Source: Acanthopleura granulata
Lineage: Eukaryota > Mollusca > Polyplacophora > Chitonida > Chitonidae
Reading direction: 5' to 3'
NCBI GenBank assembly: GCA_016165875.1
Contig: JABBOT010000002.1
Location: 14,788,605 to 14,852,604 of the forward strand
DNA: 64,000 nucleotides
The notes under the pieces were generated by a model, which saw only the letters and a list, made by a program, of their open reading frames with translations, had not been told where the DNA came from and made no database searches. The position numbers and the translations under genes are program-made. This document shows, piece by piece, positions 35,901 to 43,769 of this stretch (position 1 is the stretch's first letter; each line of letters begins with the position of its first letter).

Positions 35901-38133
35901 TGTTAGAAACGCCGAATGTTAGATCGACATATCTGATCACATTTCACTGGGCTTGAATGTCAAAAAAGAACATGGGAAGATAATGTTTTATTTAAATGCC
36001 CTGTGATATTGTTACATTACCAGGCTACCCTAACCTGCTAAGGGCCGCAGACCTGCCGCTCGTTTCTAGAAGCACCTGTCAACTGCTCTACAAGGGGGAG
36101 ATAACTCGGAGGATGTTCTGCGCAGGCTATGTGTCGGGTGGGGTGGATACGTGCCAGGGAGATAGCGGAGGTCCATTAGTCTGTGATGTGGATGGCAAGT
36201 GCTGTAACATTATCTGGCTAATAAATGCTTTGCATACAGTGGAAACTAACATCAAAACTGCAATGATAAATTAAATAAAACGTCAGCATACCCTGCATAC
36301 ATAGGCAACAGCTTTGATTAGGTGGCTATGCCAGGTTTCCTCCCACTCTGGGATTATATCAGTCCCAGTCCCACCATATTGCTCGTCGTCGTCATATAAG
36401 TGAAATATTCTGGAGAACAACGAAGAACACCAGTGAAATAAGTATATATAAATCTTTAATGAAGAGTATTTGCAGATGTATTTAAAACTGTCAATTAGTC
36501 TGAATATCTGAATTCTTCATAATTTCTAATGGGTGGGCATGAGGGATTAACACTGATTTCTAGCTTTCAAATACGATAGTAAAATTCTGAAGTGTTAAAA
36601 TGTAATGTTGCTACTTTTACGGTATTGAAAACAATAACAGAAAACAGATGCAATGACTTCATTTTACAACATAAACAATGTTTTATATACAACATGAGAC
36701 ATACATTTATATACAGATATTTCAACAACAACATTAACATGAAAACATAAACAAATGTTTTACCGGTCTTTACACCATTAAAATTCACTCTTAAATCCAA
36801 ATGAAGATACTCCTGGAAATCCAGCACACAGTCCATGGAATTATCACAACGCACGAAAGTCATAAATTATTCCGATCAGGTAATACACAAGATTAGCAAA
36901 CACGGACACAGTGCATAGTTCAAACAAAACCTGGTCAGTAAAGCCTTTGAATGATGTTACACAAGCAAAGCTACACATAGGGTAAATCCAGGGATGTAGG
37001 TATAATCCACTTTGGAATAATCACCGTTCTCGCAGGAACCAACAAACAGATGTCCTGTTCAGAGACGTAGAGTAAGGTCACCTGCTTGTAGAACGAAGTC
37101 CTTCACAAAACTGATACTTCAGTTCAAAGTCCATGACGACCTTGTTGGTCAGGTGAGGCCAACGTGTTAAGTGAATCACACAGTCAGTACTGTATAATAA
37201 TAATCCGTACACTCACAAATGTGACTTCTGCAGAAATTCACTTCAAACAAACATCATTAAGACTGTTGTAGATAAACGGTGTTGGAGTTGTAGAAAACTG
37301 TTCTCCAAAACAACTGGTATCACCAGCTTACATCATCAAAATAAAGCACTTTGTAAGAGTGCGTCGAACACACGCCTAGCTCGTGGTGGATATATAACCA
37401 AAAAACCCTCTTCTCTGAACAGAAAACACAGCTTATATAGGTTTCATAAGGATTCAACTATTTCTAGACGCACAGGCTAATCAACCAATGAAAAATTAGA
37501 CTATTAAATGAAGAATTAAACGAAGTGCTTTCAATAAGGTACGAGCTATATATATATAAAACCCCAAAACAAAGACTGTTGTGCATCGAGTCCGCAGACT
37601 ACATGCATGGCAAACCACTCGCTAACAGTAAAACATCTTAAACAGACACACATAACAGTACTACAACCAATGTACCAGTATATTTCTGTACTCAGATTAT
37701 ATTGGGAAACAACTAATTTTCTATACACTGATGACTATGCATGAACTAAAAGTTAACCAATTGGGTATGTATGGGTTAGCATGCTTCAGGTCAGTAATAA
37801 GATAGGGAAGTCCTCCCAGTGGCACGTATAATGTTGTGTGAAGATGTATGGAGTGGCTGGGTGGGTTGCGAAGGTATAAATGAATATGTAGCCTACAAGT
37901 GAATTGGAATGAGGGTTTAGTCCAACCTTGTTGCAGTATTTACACCGACCAATGGTTTGTATACACACATGCAGCTGACTGTGTTTGCTGTCTGTTATCC
38001 GCCAGGTTCCTTTACAGTGCTGGGCGTAACCTCCTGGGGGCGGGGATGTGGGCGCGTTAACTCTCCAGGTGTTTACTCTAAAGTGTACGAGTTCCTGCCC
38101 TGGATACAAAGCAAAATGGGGCCTTCCTCATGA
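17716..38133 (+). CDS. Secreted mosaic serine protease (SRCR/CTLD/kringle/LDLa/PAN/trypsin)
   Basis: Gene model by splice sites and phase. Exons: 17716-17805, 18106-18145, 18546-18577, 19462-19513 (uncertain), 20023-20176, 20815-20996, 21822-21995, 22765-22860, 23545-23739, 24120-24238, 24741-24909, 25289-25346, 25649-25719, 26572-26663, 27169-27328, 27710-27772 (optional), 28398-28511, 28797-28950, 29453-29631, 30093-30200, 30643-30784, 31716-31933, then either 32481-32718 or 33355-33559, then 34637-34752, 35329-35493, 36024-36194, 38006-38133 (TGA). All phases agree; the sum is 3,480 nt (1,159 aa) with the optional exon and the first trypsin alternative. The domains indicate an extracellular protease with carbohydrate, lipid or protein-binding modules. 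Vertebrate neurotrypsin (kringle, SRCRs, trypsin) is the nearest layout I know, but it lacks the C-type lectin, LDLa and PAN modules. Immune or clotting-type proteolysis is a guess from composition. Confidence 0.85.
18106..18577 (+). CDS. Protease exons 2-3: Arg/Ser/His-rich micro-exons
   Basis: Two short exons, 18106-18145 (40 nt, phase 0 to 1) and 18546-18577 (32 nt, phase 1 to 0), each with clear signals: ttttag|GAACAA...ACGA|GTAAGT and cttacag|GGCG...CAT|GTAAGT. Together they encode about 24 residues rich in Arg, Ser and His ([13 protein letters not shown], then [11 protein letters not shown]). No domain; a highly basic extracellular segment after the signal peptide, possibly for heparin or nucleic-acid contact or propeptide processing (inference). 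Confidence 0.6.
19462..19513 (+). CDS. Protease exon 4, uncertain linker exon
   Basis: A 52-nt segment ending in a perfect CAG|GTAAGA donor, phase 0 to 1, which is what is needed to join 18577 to the SRCR exon at 20023. Its acceptor (ggcatttcag) has a poor pyrimidine tract. A better acceptor inside it (tttttgccccctacag) would leave a 15-nt exon that breaks the phase chain unless another exon exists. Short words like aagcgtag...ttttacag recur in 19510-19830 and offer further decoy sites. Confidence 0.35.
20023..20996 (+). CDS. SRCR domain 1 (two exons)
   Basis: Exons 20023-20176 and 20815-20996, split by a phase-2 intron as in the two other SRCR domains of this gene. The first half has [18 protein letters not shown] and AVACRQLGF, the second [12 protein letters not shown] and AGVVC. 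The cysteine pattern is that of scavenger receptor cysteine-rich domains, which bind proteins and polyanions outside the cell. The usual Trp before the HNC segment is missing (YSETHNCG). The acceptor at 20022 gives phase 1, like other module boundaries here; an alternative acceptor at 20041 would start in phase 2. A full-length SINE sits in the internal intron. Confidence 0.85.
20497..20760 (+). mobile_element. SINE of the main family, full length
   Basis: tRNA-like head (ggttcagtcggttagctcac), then the gtcgctgtgagttcaagtcc B-box region, the cttcctctccgg...gggaaggtctgcc block, gctctgcccggtttcctccc, the gtcgtataagtgaaatattc tail and (aaat)n. It lies in sense orientation inside the SRCR1 intron. 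Confidence 0.85.
21656..21875 (+). repeat. Tandem partial copies of the lectin exon start
   Basis: The words tgtgaagaagg(g/c)tggg...ttg, then gccaaatgcttacattt, recur at about 21656, 21738 and 21823. Only the last is the real lectin exon start. The earlier two carry changed bases and no matching downstream coding, so they look like pseudo-exon remnants of an 85-bp tandem duplication covering intron end plus exon start. Confidence 0.65.
21822..23739 (+). CDS. C-type lectin-like domain (three exons)
   Basis: Exons 21822-21995, 22765-22860 and 23545-23739, all joined in phase 1. Begins [16 protein letters not shown], has the [17 protein letters not shown] helix region, [16 protein letters not shown] in the middle exon, and [17 protein letters not shown] at the end. 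The WND motif of Ca-dependent lectins is kept. The EPN/QPD position reads QPS, so sugar binding is possible but not assured. The middle exon ends in a GC donor (CCGG|GCAAGT). Likely a recognition module of the secreted protease. Confidence 0.85.
23330..23366 (+). mobile_element. SINE tail remnant
   Basis: Only the terminal tggtgtaaaataccaatcaa plus (ataa) repeats remain, inside a lectin intron. Confidence 0.5.
24120..24909 (+). CDS. Kringle domain and Thr-rich linker (two exons)
   Basis: Exons 24120-24238 (phase 1 to 0) and 24741-24909 (phase 0 to 1). The first has [14 protein letters not shown] and CVSWES, then YPNE; the second has [18 protein letters not shown] and GFCDLQPC. This is the standard kringle pattern with six Cys. 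Kringles mediate binding to proteins or lipids in plasminogen, neurotrypsin and relatives. After the last Cys comes a Thr-rich linker ([13 protein letters not shown]) that could be O-glycosylated. Confidence 0.9.
25289..25719 (+). CDS. LDL-receptor class A domain 1 (two exons)
   Basis: Exons 25289-25346 (phase 1 to 2) and 25649-25719 (phase 2 to 1). Reads [12 protein letters not shown] across the first exon and [17 protein letters not shown] with DEHDCG in the second. The acidic C-terminal Ca-binding cluster (D-x-x-D...D-E) is intact. Unlike LDLa 2 and 3 of the same gene, this one is split by an intron. Confidence 0.85.
26336..26368. repeat. (AC)n microsatellite
   Basis: About 16 perfect CA repeats in the intron before the PAN exons. 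Confidence 0.9.
26572..27328 (+). CDS. PAN/apple domain (two exons)
   Basis: Exons 26572-26663 (phase 1 to 0) and 27169-27328 (phase 0 to 1). The second reads [18 protein letters not shown], then NECFLSDSN and YDYYEL, the Cys and aromatic pattern of PAN/apple modules as in plasminogen, HGF and factor XI. The first supplies the leading strand (DYKLPLF...YVRIVLEM). The acceptor at 27168 (gagtacag) keeps phase 0. Confidence 0.8.
27483..27665 (+). mobile_element. SINE, main family, 5' truncated
   Basis: Begins at caccattgcggtcgctgtg, continues through gtctgcccggtgtcttcaca and ggtgaaatattcttggatac, and ends in (aaat)n. Sense orientation, about 45 bp upstream of the candidate exon at 27710. Confidence 0.8.
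27710..27772 (+). CDS. Candidate cassette exon between inverted SINEs
   Basis: A 63-nt segment, phase 1 to 1, after a good acceptor (gtgtggcgtttcag). It encodes about 21 residues ([17 protein letters not shown], then DPSF). The donor TTTG|GTTTAT is weak and adjoins the next SINE, so the exon may be skipped or dead. Because it is symmetric, its inclusion or omission keeps the reading frame between the PAN domain and LDLa 2. Confidence 0.4.
27780..27985 (-). mobile_element. SINE, main family, antisense
   Basis: Inverted copy: atttgtttatttgatcggag, gttttacgtggtactcaaga, catacgacggtggccagcat, then gctggcggacctccccacat and the head region lost near 27985. It faces the sense SINE at 27483-27665. 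Confidence 0.8.
28398..28511 (+). CDS. LDL-receptor class A domain 2
   Basis: Single exon, phase 1 to 1. Reads [19 protein letters not shown], then [17 protein letters not shown], with the full six Cys and the D-x-SDE Ca-binding motif. The donor is G|GTAAGC. Confidence 0.9.
28797..29631 (+). CDS. SRCR domain 2 (two exons)
   Basis: Exons 28797-28950 (phase 1 to 2) and 29453-29631 (phase 2 to 1). First half: [34 protein letters not shown]. Second half: [17 protein letters not shown], then [13 protein letters not shown]. All expected group B-like cysteines can be placed. Confidence 0.9.
30093..30200 (+). CDS. LDL-receptor class A domain 3
   Basis: Single exon, phase 1 to 1. Reads [19 protein letters not shown], then [17 protein letters not shown]; the acidic Ca-binding residues are intact. 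Confidence 0.9.
30643..31933 (+). CDS. SRCR domain 3 and Ser/Pro linker (two exons)
   Basis: Exons 30643-30784 (phase 1 to 2) and 31716-31933 (phase 2 to 1). First half: [33 protein letters not shown]. Second half: [18 protein letters not shown], then [14 protein letters not shown] linker rich in Pro, Ser and Thr (about 23 residues) joins it to the protease domain. The end phase (1) fits both alternative trypsin exons. Confidence 0.9.
31946..32205 (+). mobile_element. SINE of the main family, full length
   Basis: tRNA-like head ccgtgaccgagcggtttaac, then tgacccaggagcttctaacc, the cgtacgtggaaaggtctgcc block, cgtcgcataagtgaaatatc and (aaat)n. It begins only about 12 bp after the SRCR3 donor. 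Confidence 0.8.
32481..32718 (+). CDS. Trypsin domain, first half, alternative A
   Basis: Exon of 238 nt, phase 1 to 2. Has a leading Cys (TTECGQRP), a long propiece, the activation-type N-terminus [36 protein letters not shown] with the catalytic His, and a donor CA|GTACGT. The residue before LVGG is Asn (KLQN|LVGG), not Arg/Lys, so activation would not be by a trypsin-like enzyme. It is homologous in content and phase to 33355-33559. Splicing A to B gives CAC GGG GAT TAA, a stop. Confidence 0.85.
32848..32937. repeat. Compound (CT)n(TA)n(TG)n microsatellite
   Basis: About 90 bp of dinucleotide runs between the two alternative trypsin exons: TC to about 32896, then TA, then TG. Confidence 0.9.
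33355..33559 (+). CDS. Trypsin domain, first half, alternative B
   Basis: Exon of 205 nt, phase 1 to 2, acceptor ccattttcag, donor CA|GTAAGT. Leading Cys (INCGVRR), then [19 protein letters not shown], a canonical Arg activation site, then [19 protein letters not shown] with the catalytic His. The propiece is shorter than in A. Its phases match the SRCR3 exon before and the exon at 34637 after, exactly as A does. Confidence 0.85.
33830..34255. repeat. Minisatellite of about 33 bp
   Basis: About 12 diverged copies of cgaccaccaagattgtct followed by attatgcg. Open in more than one frame because the unit is near a multiple of three, which explains the spurious frames there. It lies in the intron just after alternative trypsin exon B. 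Confidence 0.8.
34637..36194 (+). CDS. Trypsin domain, middle exons with Asp and Ser
   Basis: Exons 34637-34752 (phase 2 to 1), 35329-35493 (1 to 1) and 36024-36194 (1 to 1). They carry IRVGDVDN and [24 protein letters not shown] with the catalytic Asp, CHISGWGRA, and [14 protein letters not shown] with the catalytic Ser. The Asp six residues before that Ser (chymotrypsin position 189) predicts cleavage after Arg or Lys. The last of these exons ends in a GC donor (GATG|GCAAGT). Confidence 0.9.
36330..36452 (+). mobile_element. SINE 3' fragment
   Basis: ccaggtttcctcccactc, gtcgtcatataagtgaaata, ttctggagaacaacgaagaa and caccagtgaaataag; degenerate main-family 3' end in the last protease intron. 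Confidence 0.65.
36453..38005. other. Last protease intron, no gene inside
   Basis: No coding sequence supported. The minus-strand frame at 36567-36863 and others here lack family features. AT-rich with a (TA)n run near 37548. Confidence 0.5.
38006..38133 (+). CDS. Trypsin domain, last exon with stop
   Basis: Phase 1 start after ttatccgccag. Reads [20 protein letters not shown], then [10 protein letters not shown] and a TGA at 38131-38133. It contains the SWG substrate-binding segment and the PGVY motif that close a chymotrypsin-fold domain. A poly-A signal follows about 190 bp later. Confidence 0.9.
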
Positions 38134-38325
38134 AGCCGATGACGTCAGACTGTCTGAATGACAGATGTGTTACAATCACTTCCCCTCTAGACTGTTTTGT
38201 GACATGAACCTTTATAACATGTGTAACTGACCAAGGCTGTCAACCAACAGTCCAGAAAAACAATGTACCAGTACAAGATGATGTAAACTATATGGTGATT
38301 GATACATTTTCTGGTTTTATAGGAG

Positions 38326-38331
38326 AATAAA
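38326..38331 (+). terminator. Poly-A signal of the protease gene
   Basis: Canonical AATAAA in ggagaataaaatgtg, 193 bp after the stop codon. Confidence 0.65.
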
Positions 38332-38752
38332 ATGTGACACTTTTCCACCTTCCTTTTGCTTGCTGTTCTATTTAAAAATGGTCAACATATATTGCAGGCC
38401 TATATATATAAACACAGACAGTACTGTCTCCCTTGAATTTCACACAAGAGACATTCACCACTGACATCACAGTGACCACTGATGTTATTTTAAAACAGGT
38501 AGTGGTCCCATTCTGAATGAAACTGATAAGACATAAAACAGTATCATTCCTTATACAACAAAGTAAACCTTACTTGGATGTAATTTTTATAAATCAGTAT
38601 ATAAAGTCACAGTATATACAAAACTGTTACTGCAGACATACATGTATCCCATAGTACTTAACCCAACATGTTTACTGAAGGCTGAAGAAAAATGGAATGT
38701 ACACAACTTTCTGCCAGTTCTGTGGGATGTTGCACAAGACACGAACAGCTGT

Positions 38753-39180
38753 GCAGTGCTGGAACTTAACACTTGCCATGCTTTCTGGGGTCAAGTGAAA
38801 ACACGTGGGCAAGCCAAATGTCCTTGATGGTTGCCCTCATGGACAAGCAAATTTTCAAACCACTCACTGCAGAACTGTTTTCTTTATGAAATGCTTTACT
38901 TCATTGTACATCCACCACTGTTATTTCACAGATAAAAGGCAAATCTTCTGGAAAAATCTGTCTACTCTGTTGAGAAATTGCTTTACAGTGACCAACTAAC
39001 AACTGCTGCACAGCAAGATGTACTGTCGCATACGTAATATTTTGACTATTTGGGGAAATTGAATGGGCAAGTATTTTTTTAAAAGTTGCTGAGTTTTGAG
39101 ACGTCAACTCTCATGAGGGCAACTATTTCCTATAAATTACTTGTCCTCAGGGCAACTATCTCAGAAAGTTCCAGCACTGC
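38753..39180. mobile_element. MITE-like inverted-repeat element
   Basis: Perfect 15-bp terminal inverted repeats, gcagtgctggaactt at 38753-38767 and its reverse complement at 39166-39180. Inside, gttgccctcatggacaag near 38830 pairs with cttgtcctcagggcaac near 39140. No transposase. No clear target duplication. Confidence 0.6.
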
Positions 39181-39367
39181 TCTGGCAGTAAGGAAACAAG
39201 GTATATGCATGTACATTTAACAACAGAAAACTTACAACACAACTGGCTTTAAATCTTCACAATCATTTCATTTAAGCATTCATTTCAATGTTATAATATT
39301 GATTTTAATTACTGAATTGCAACCAGCTGAGTAAGTTCAGGAGTTCATTTCATCGAAACACCTTATG

Positions 39368-39600
39368 ACACCTTTATTTGATAGCTGTTTTACACCGTAC
39401 TCAAGAATATTTCACTTATTCGATAGTGGCCAGCATTATGGTTGGAGGAAATCGAGTCCGAGGGAAACCCACAGACTATGGGTTGCTAGTGGACCCTCCC
39501 ACCTACAACAGCAGAGGAAGTCAAGGAGAGCTAGGCTTGAACTCAGAGTGACTGCTTTGGGGAGAGGCTTCTGGCTCATTATGCCACCACCCCCAGATTT
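39368..39600 (-). mobile_element. SINE, main family, antisense
   Basis: ttttacaccgtactcaagaa, tatttcacttattcgatagt, ggccagcattatggttggag, then ggcttgaactcagagtgact toward the head. The (aaat) tail is lost. Confidence 0.75.
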
Positions 39601-39639
39601 TGAATGATCTCAGTGGAAGGGTCAAATCAAGCAGTTCAC

Positions 39640-40985
39640 TGTAATGTCTGCCACTGACAGGGTGGATGTTTTTCCACAAACAGCTACCACTGTGCTGACA
39701 AGCTGGATGTACTACCACACAGTCACCACTGTATCTGCCAGTGGCAGGCTGGGTGCCCTATCACGCAACCACCACTGTGTCTGCCACTGACAAGCAGGGT
39801 GCTCTAACACACAGCCACCACTGTGTCTGCCACGGACAAGCTGCATGCCCTACCATGTAGCCACCAGTGTCTGCCATTGACAAACTGGAAGCACTACCAC
39901 ACAGCCACCACTAGGTCTGCCAATGACAAGTTGGATGCTCTACCAAAGTTGCCAAGGTGTCTGCCAATGACAACCTCGATGTCATACAACACAGAAACTG
40001 TGTCTGCCACTGACAAGCAGATTGCTGTACCACACAGCCACCACTGTGTCTGCCATGGACACGCTGGGTGCTCTATCACAGTCACCACTGTGTCTGCCAA
40101 TGACAAATTGGATGCCCTACCACACAGCTACCACTGTGTCTGCCACTGATAAGGTGTATGCACTACCACACAGCCACCACTGTGTCTGTCACTGAAAAGC
40201 TGGATGCACTACCACACAGCCACCACTTTGTCTGCCAATGACAAACTGGATGCTCTACCACACAGCCACCACTTTGTCTGCCACTGACAAACTGGACGCT
40301 CTACCACACAGCCACCACTTTGTCTGCCACTGACAAACTGGACGCTCTACCACACAGCCACCACTTTATCTGTCACTGACAAGGTGTGTGCTCTACCACA
40401 CAGCCATCACTGTGTCTGCCACTGACAAGCTGGATGCTCTACCACACAGCCAACGCTGTGTCTGCCTCTGACAAGCTGTATGCTCTACCACACAGCCAAC
40501 GCTGTGTCTGCCATTGACAAGGTGTATGCACTACCACACAGCCATCACTGTGTCTGCCACTGACAAGCTGGATGCTCTACCACACAGCCAACGCTGTGTC
40601 TGCCTCTGACAAGCTGTATGCTCTACCACACAGCCAACGCTGTGTCTGCCATTGACAAGGTGTATGCACTACCACACAGCCATCACTGTGTCTGCCACTG
40701 ACAAGCTGGATGCTCTACCACACAGCCAACGCTGTGTCTGCCTCTGACAAGCTGTATGCTCTACCACACAGCCACCACTGTGTCCGCCACTGACAAGGTG
40801 TGTGCTCTACCACACAGCCACCACTGTGTCTGCCACTGACTAACTGGATGCTCTACCACACAGCCACCACTGTGTCTGTCACTGACAAGGTGTGTGCTCT
40901 ACCTCACAGCCATCACTGTGTCTGCCATGGAAAAACTGGATGCCCTACCACAGTCACCACCACTGCCACTATCAGAGTATGTCTG
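39640..40985. repeat. 46-bp minisatellite with 138-bp higher-order units
   Basis: About 29 copies of a 46-bp unit, roughly gctggatgctctaccacaca plus gccaccactgtgtctgccac plus tgacaa. Between about 40400 and 40790 a block of three units (138 bp) is itself repeated about three times, starting near 40408, 40546 and 40684. It lies between the convergent 3' ends of the protease and CRADD-like genes. Open frames on both strands are by-products. Confidence 0.9.
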
Positions 40986-41117
40986 GTCTGCAGCTAACAA
41001 GACAGACTTCATACTGGACCACCACTGTCATTCATTTTTTGGGAAAAATGTACATGACAATCAGCTGTGTATGTGAAATGCACATCATCATGAATATGCC
41101 ATTGGACCCTCTTTGAA

Positions 41118-41130
41118 TTTAATCTTTAAT
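41118..41130 (-). terminator. Possible poly-A signals of the CRADD-like gene
   Basis: Two ATTAAA hexamers on the minus strand (plus TTTAAT at 41118-41123 and 41125-41130), about 220 bp after the stop. No AATAAA was seen in that stretch. Confidence 0.35.
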
Positions 41131-41347
41131 CTTCAAGAATATCTGCAAAGAAAGTCATCCCTAGGAAAACATGATTTACTGTTGACCAGACAGCGTTTTA
41201 ATAGAAATGTGTATATGAATATCAAAAAATATATATCCATTATATGTCTTTAAGTGTCTCTTCCTATAAATTGCAATGATAGAACAACCATTCTATCAAT
41301 TGATGGAGTTTCAATACATTTGAGATATCTGTTCTGCAACCAGCATC

Positions 41348-43741
41348 TCACTCTGTGTACCCATCAAGTTTGTCTGAAAAAAAAAACAAGAGATATTTAA
41401 TAAAATATTCATACACAATACATAATACATTTATGAATAGGAAACAAAAGTTGCCTTCTCCAGAGTCACAACCCTCTGTGATGTTTTCATCACAAAGTGT
41501 ATGCATGACCTTGTACACATGTGCACACGACCCCGTTCATACGTACACATGACCTAATACACATGTAGACATGACCTCTTACTCATGTACACATGATTTT
41601 GCACACATGTACACACGACTGCACACACATGCACACACAACCTGATACATATGTACACATGACTTTGTACACGTGCACAAGACCCCATACATACATACAC
41701 ATTAACTAATACACATGTAGACATGACCTCTTACTCATGTACACATGATTTTGCACACATGTACACACAACTGCACACACATGCACACACAACCTGATAC
41801 ATATGTACACATGACTTTGTACACATGTGCACAAGACCCCATACATACATACACATTAACTAATACACATGTAGACATGACCTCTTACACATGTACACAT
41901 GATTTCGTACACATGTACAAATGACCACGCACACATGCACACATAACCTGATACACATGTACACATGACTTTGTACACACGACCTCATACACATATACAC
42001 ACACGACCTCATACACATGTGCACACTACCCCGTACACATGTAAGCGAGAACTACAAATGATGTGACATTTTCATGATATCTCAAGTAGTAATTAAGACA
42101 CCTTACTAGGACTACAATACTCAAAATACACTTAACTATTTTTTTGTCTATCAAGAGTGCAAATGACTTTATATGTATACAGGTGTTATCCAAAATCAAT
42201 TACATCCACTGATACTAAAATGACTACAGTAAAAGATGACCAGGCAAATTTCCCAATGAAGCACAGTGCAATCTTGTGACAGAGATTTTTGTCATTTGTA
42301 TCCTGGCATGAACATTCACTATGTTTGAAATGCAAATCTTTTGACTTCCTCAACCAACAATTTGAATTCAGTGATCACAATGACCAAGAGAGAATCTGTT
42401 TAACAAATTTTCCTACAGAAGAGTGTTTGCAAAGGCTATGAAATCCATGCATGTTCACAGGAATATCTGCTCTGATGACTTCAAATGAAAATGTAATTTT
42501 ACACTTACCTGCAACATCATTGCAATCTTCATCTCTCAGAACACGTATTAATACATTAACGGTAGCACTTCTGCCATCTCTACTTTTCCACTTGTTTAGA
42601 CATTGGTAAAACTGCTCTTGAAGATCTCTCTGGTTGGCATACTCGATTTGATCTATATCAGCTTCAGGAACTCCTAATGTCCTCACAATACACCTGTACT
42701 TTGTCAGGGCCTGACTACGGGTTACAATTTTGAAGACACCATGGTTCAAGTCTGTTTAAGAGGCACAAAAAGAAAACCCTGTGTAAAGTGCAATCAGAAA
42801 ATGTTGAGGAGCCTGAGTAACTGTGATGTCACACTCCTCTTGACAATGGCGACGTGTTCAAGGAGCATCAAGACCAAGTCTCACTAAACTTTTTACTAGC
42901 TCGCAGAAAATCCAGAAAATATACATTATGCTATTTATATAGGGGAGCATCAAATTCAGAGTCTTGTATTGCTACAGGTAAAAAAGTCTTATCATATTAT
43001 ATGACCAGTCAAAAATGTTAGTCAGCTACATTTGGTTACATTTACACAGCCACAGTGTACCTGAAAACAGCTTCTTGATGCATGATGTAAAAAAAACAGG
43101 ATATTTGTAAATTTAAGAAATTCACACAGGAGAGGGGTGTCATCTGGAAGACAAGACAGGTGATGAGGTAAATTAATGTTAACTAAAGTTGCCTTATATT
43201 TTTGAAAAGTTGCAGTCAGACTTTTTCTTACATTAAGCAACATAATATCTCACACTTGAATCTCCCTTACCAAGATACCTTGAAATGTACATTAACCAGG
43301 TGTTCTTTCATCGTTTATAAAGGTAACTAACATTGATGCAGACAATACACTGTTGTTTGCATGCTGATACTGCATCATTAGGTATCAAGTTTCATGACAC
43401 GTACCTTTATACGGTTCTCGAATCCTGTGCCTTTCACCAGTTTCAGAATTCATTTCTGTTCCATGTACAACTGTTGAATTCAGTTTTTCGGCCACCCAAA
43501 AATATGTCTTCTCTACAGCACAGAAGAAAGTCTTGTAAGCTTGTGGTCCTCGCCTTGGTAATATGTCCAATAATGCGGCCATCTTCTCTTTGCGTGTTTT
43601 GGTCACATTCATACATCTGTCCATATCATCATCATTTATGATACCCTCCTGGAAGAGGAAATCTATCACCTGTCCAATTTCAACCTGATCTAAAATGAAC
43701 TCCCTGTTCATCTTCAGTCGTTGCTTGTCTGCCTCATCCAT
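41348..43741 (-). CDS. CRADD: CARD-death-domain adaptor, CRADD/RAIDD-like
   Basis: Three coding exons on the minus strand: 43741-43405 (ATG, ends phase 1), 42751-42509 (phase 1 to 1) and 41373-41348 (TGA), 606 nt, 201 aa; vertebrate CRADD is about the same length. Residues about 1-88 form a CARD (DEADKQRLKMNREFILDQV, FLFQEGIINDDDMD, AALLDILPRRGPQAYKTF, VAEKLN). Residues about 120-195 form a death domain (TLGVPEADIDQIEY, DLQEQFYQCLNKWKSR, TVNVLIRVLRDEDC). The last exon adds only KLDGYTE after a textbook acceptor (tttttttttcag). In vertebrates CRADD links caspase-2 (CARD) to PIDD1 (death domain); that role here is inferred. An acceptor at about 43762, upstream of the ATG, implies a 5' UTR exon further up. 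A CARD-DD adaptor of another type cannot be excluded without a tree. Confidence 0.85.
41503..42045. repeat. Minisatellite of acatgtacacatgac type
   Basis: Units of about 20-22 bp (acacatgtacacatgacctt and variants), with a longer period of about 150 bp visible from the recurring agacatgacctcttactcat at about 41570 and 41720, and again near 41875. In the last intron of the CRADD-like gene. Confidence 0.8.
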
Positions 43742-43769
43742 ACTCTCACTGTCAGAACGCTCTGAAAAA

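Noticed and set aside
39823..40149. Open frames rich in His, Cys and Leu repeats
   Set aside because: They read the 46-bp minisatellite; both strands are open locally for the same reason.
41503..42045. CRISPR-like array
   Set aside because: Repeats are adjoining and degenerate, without unique spacers, in an animal gene intron.
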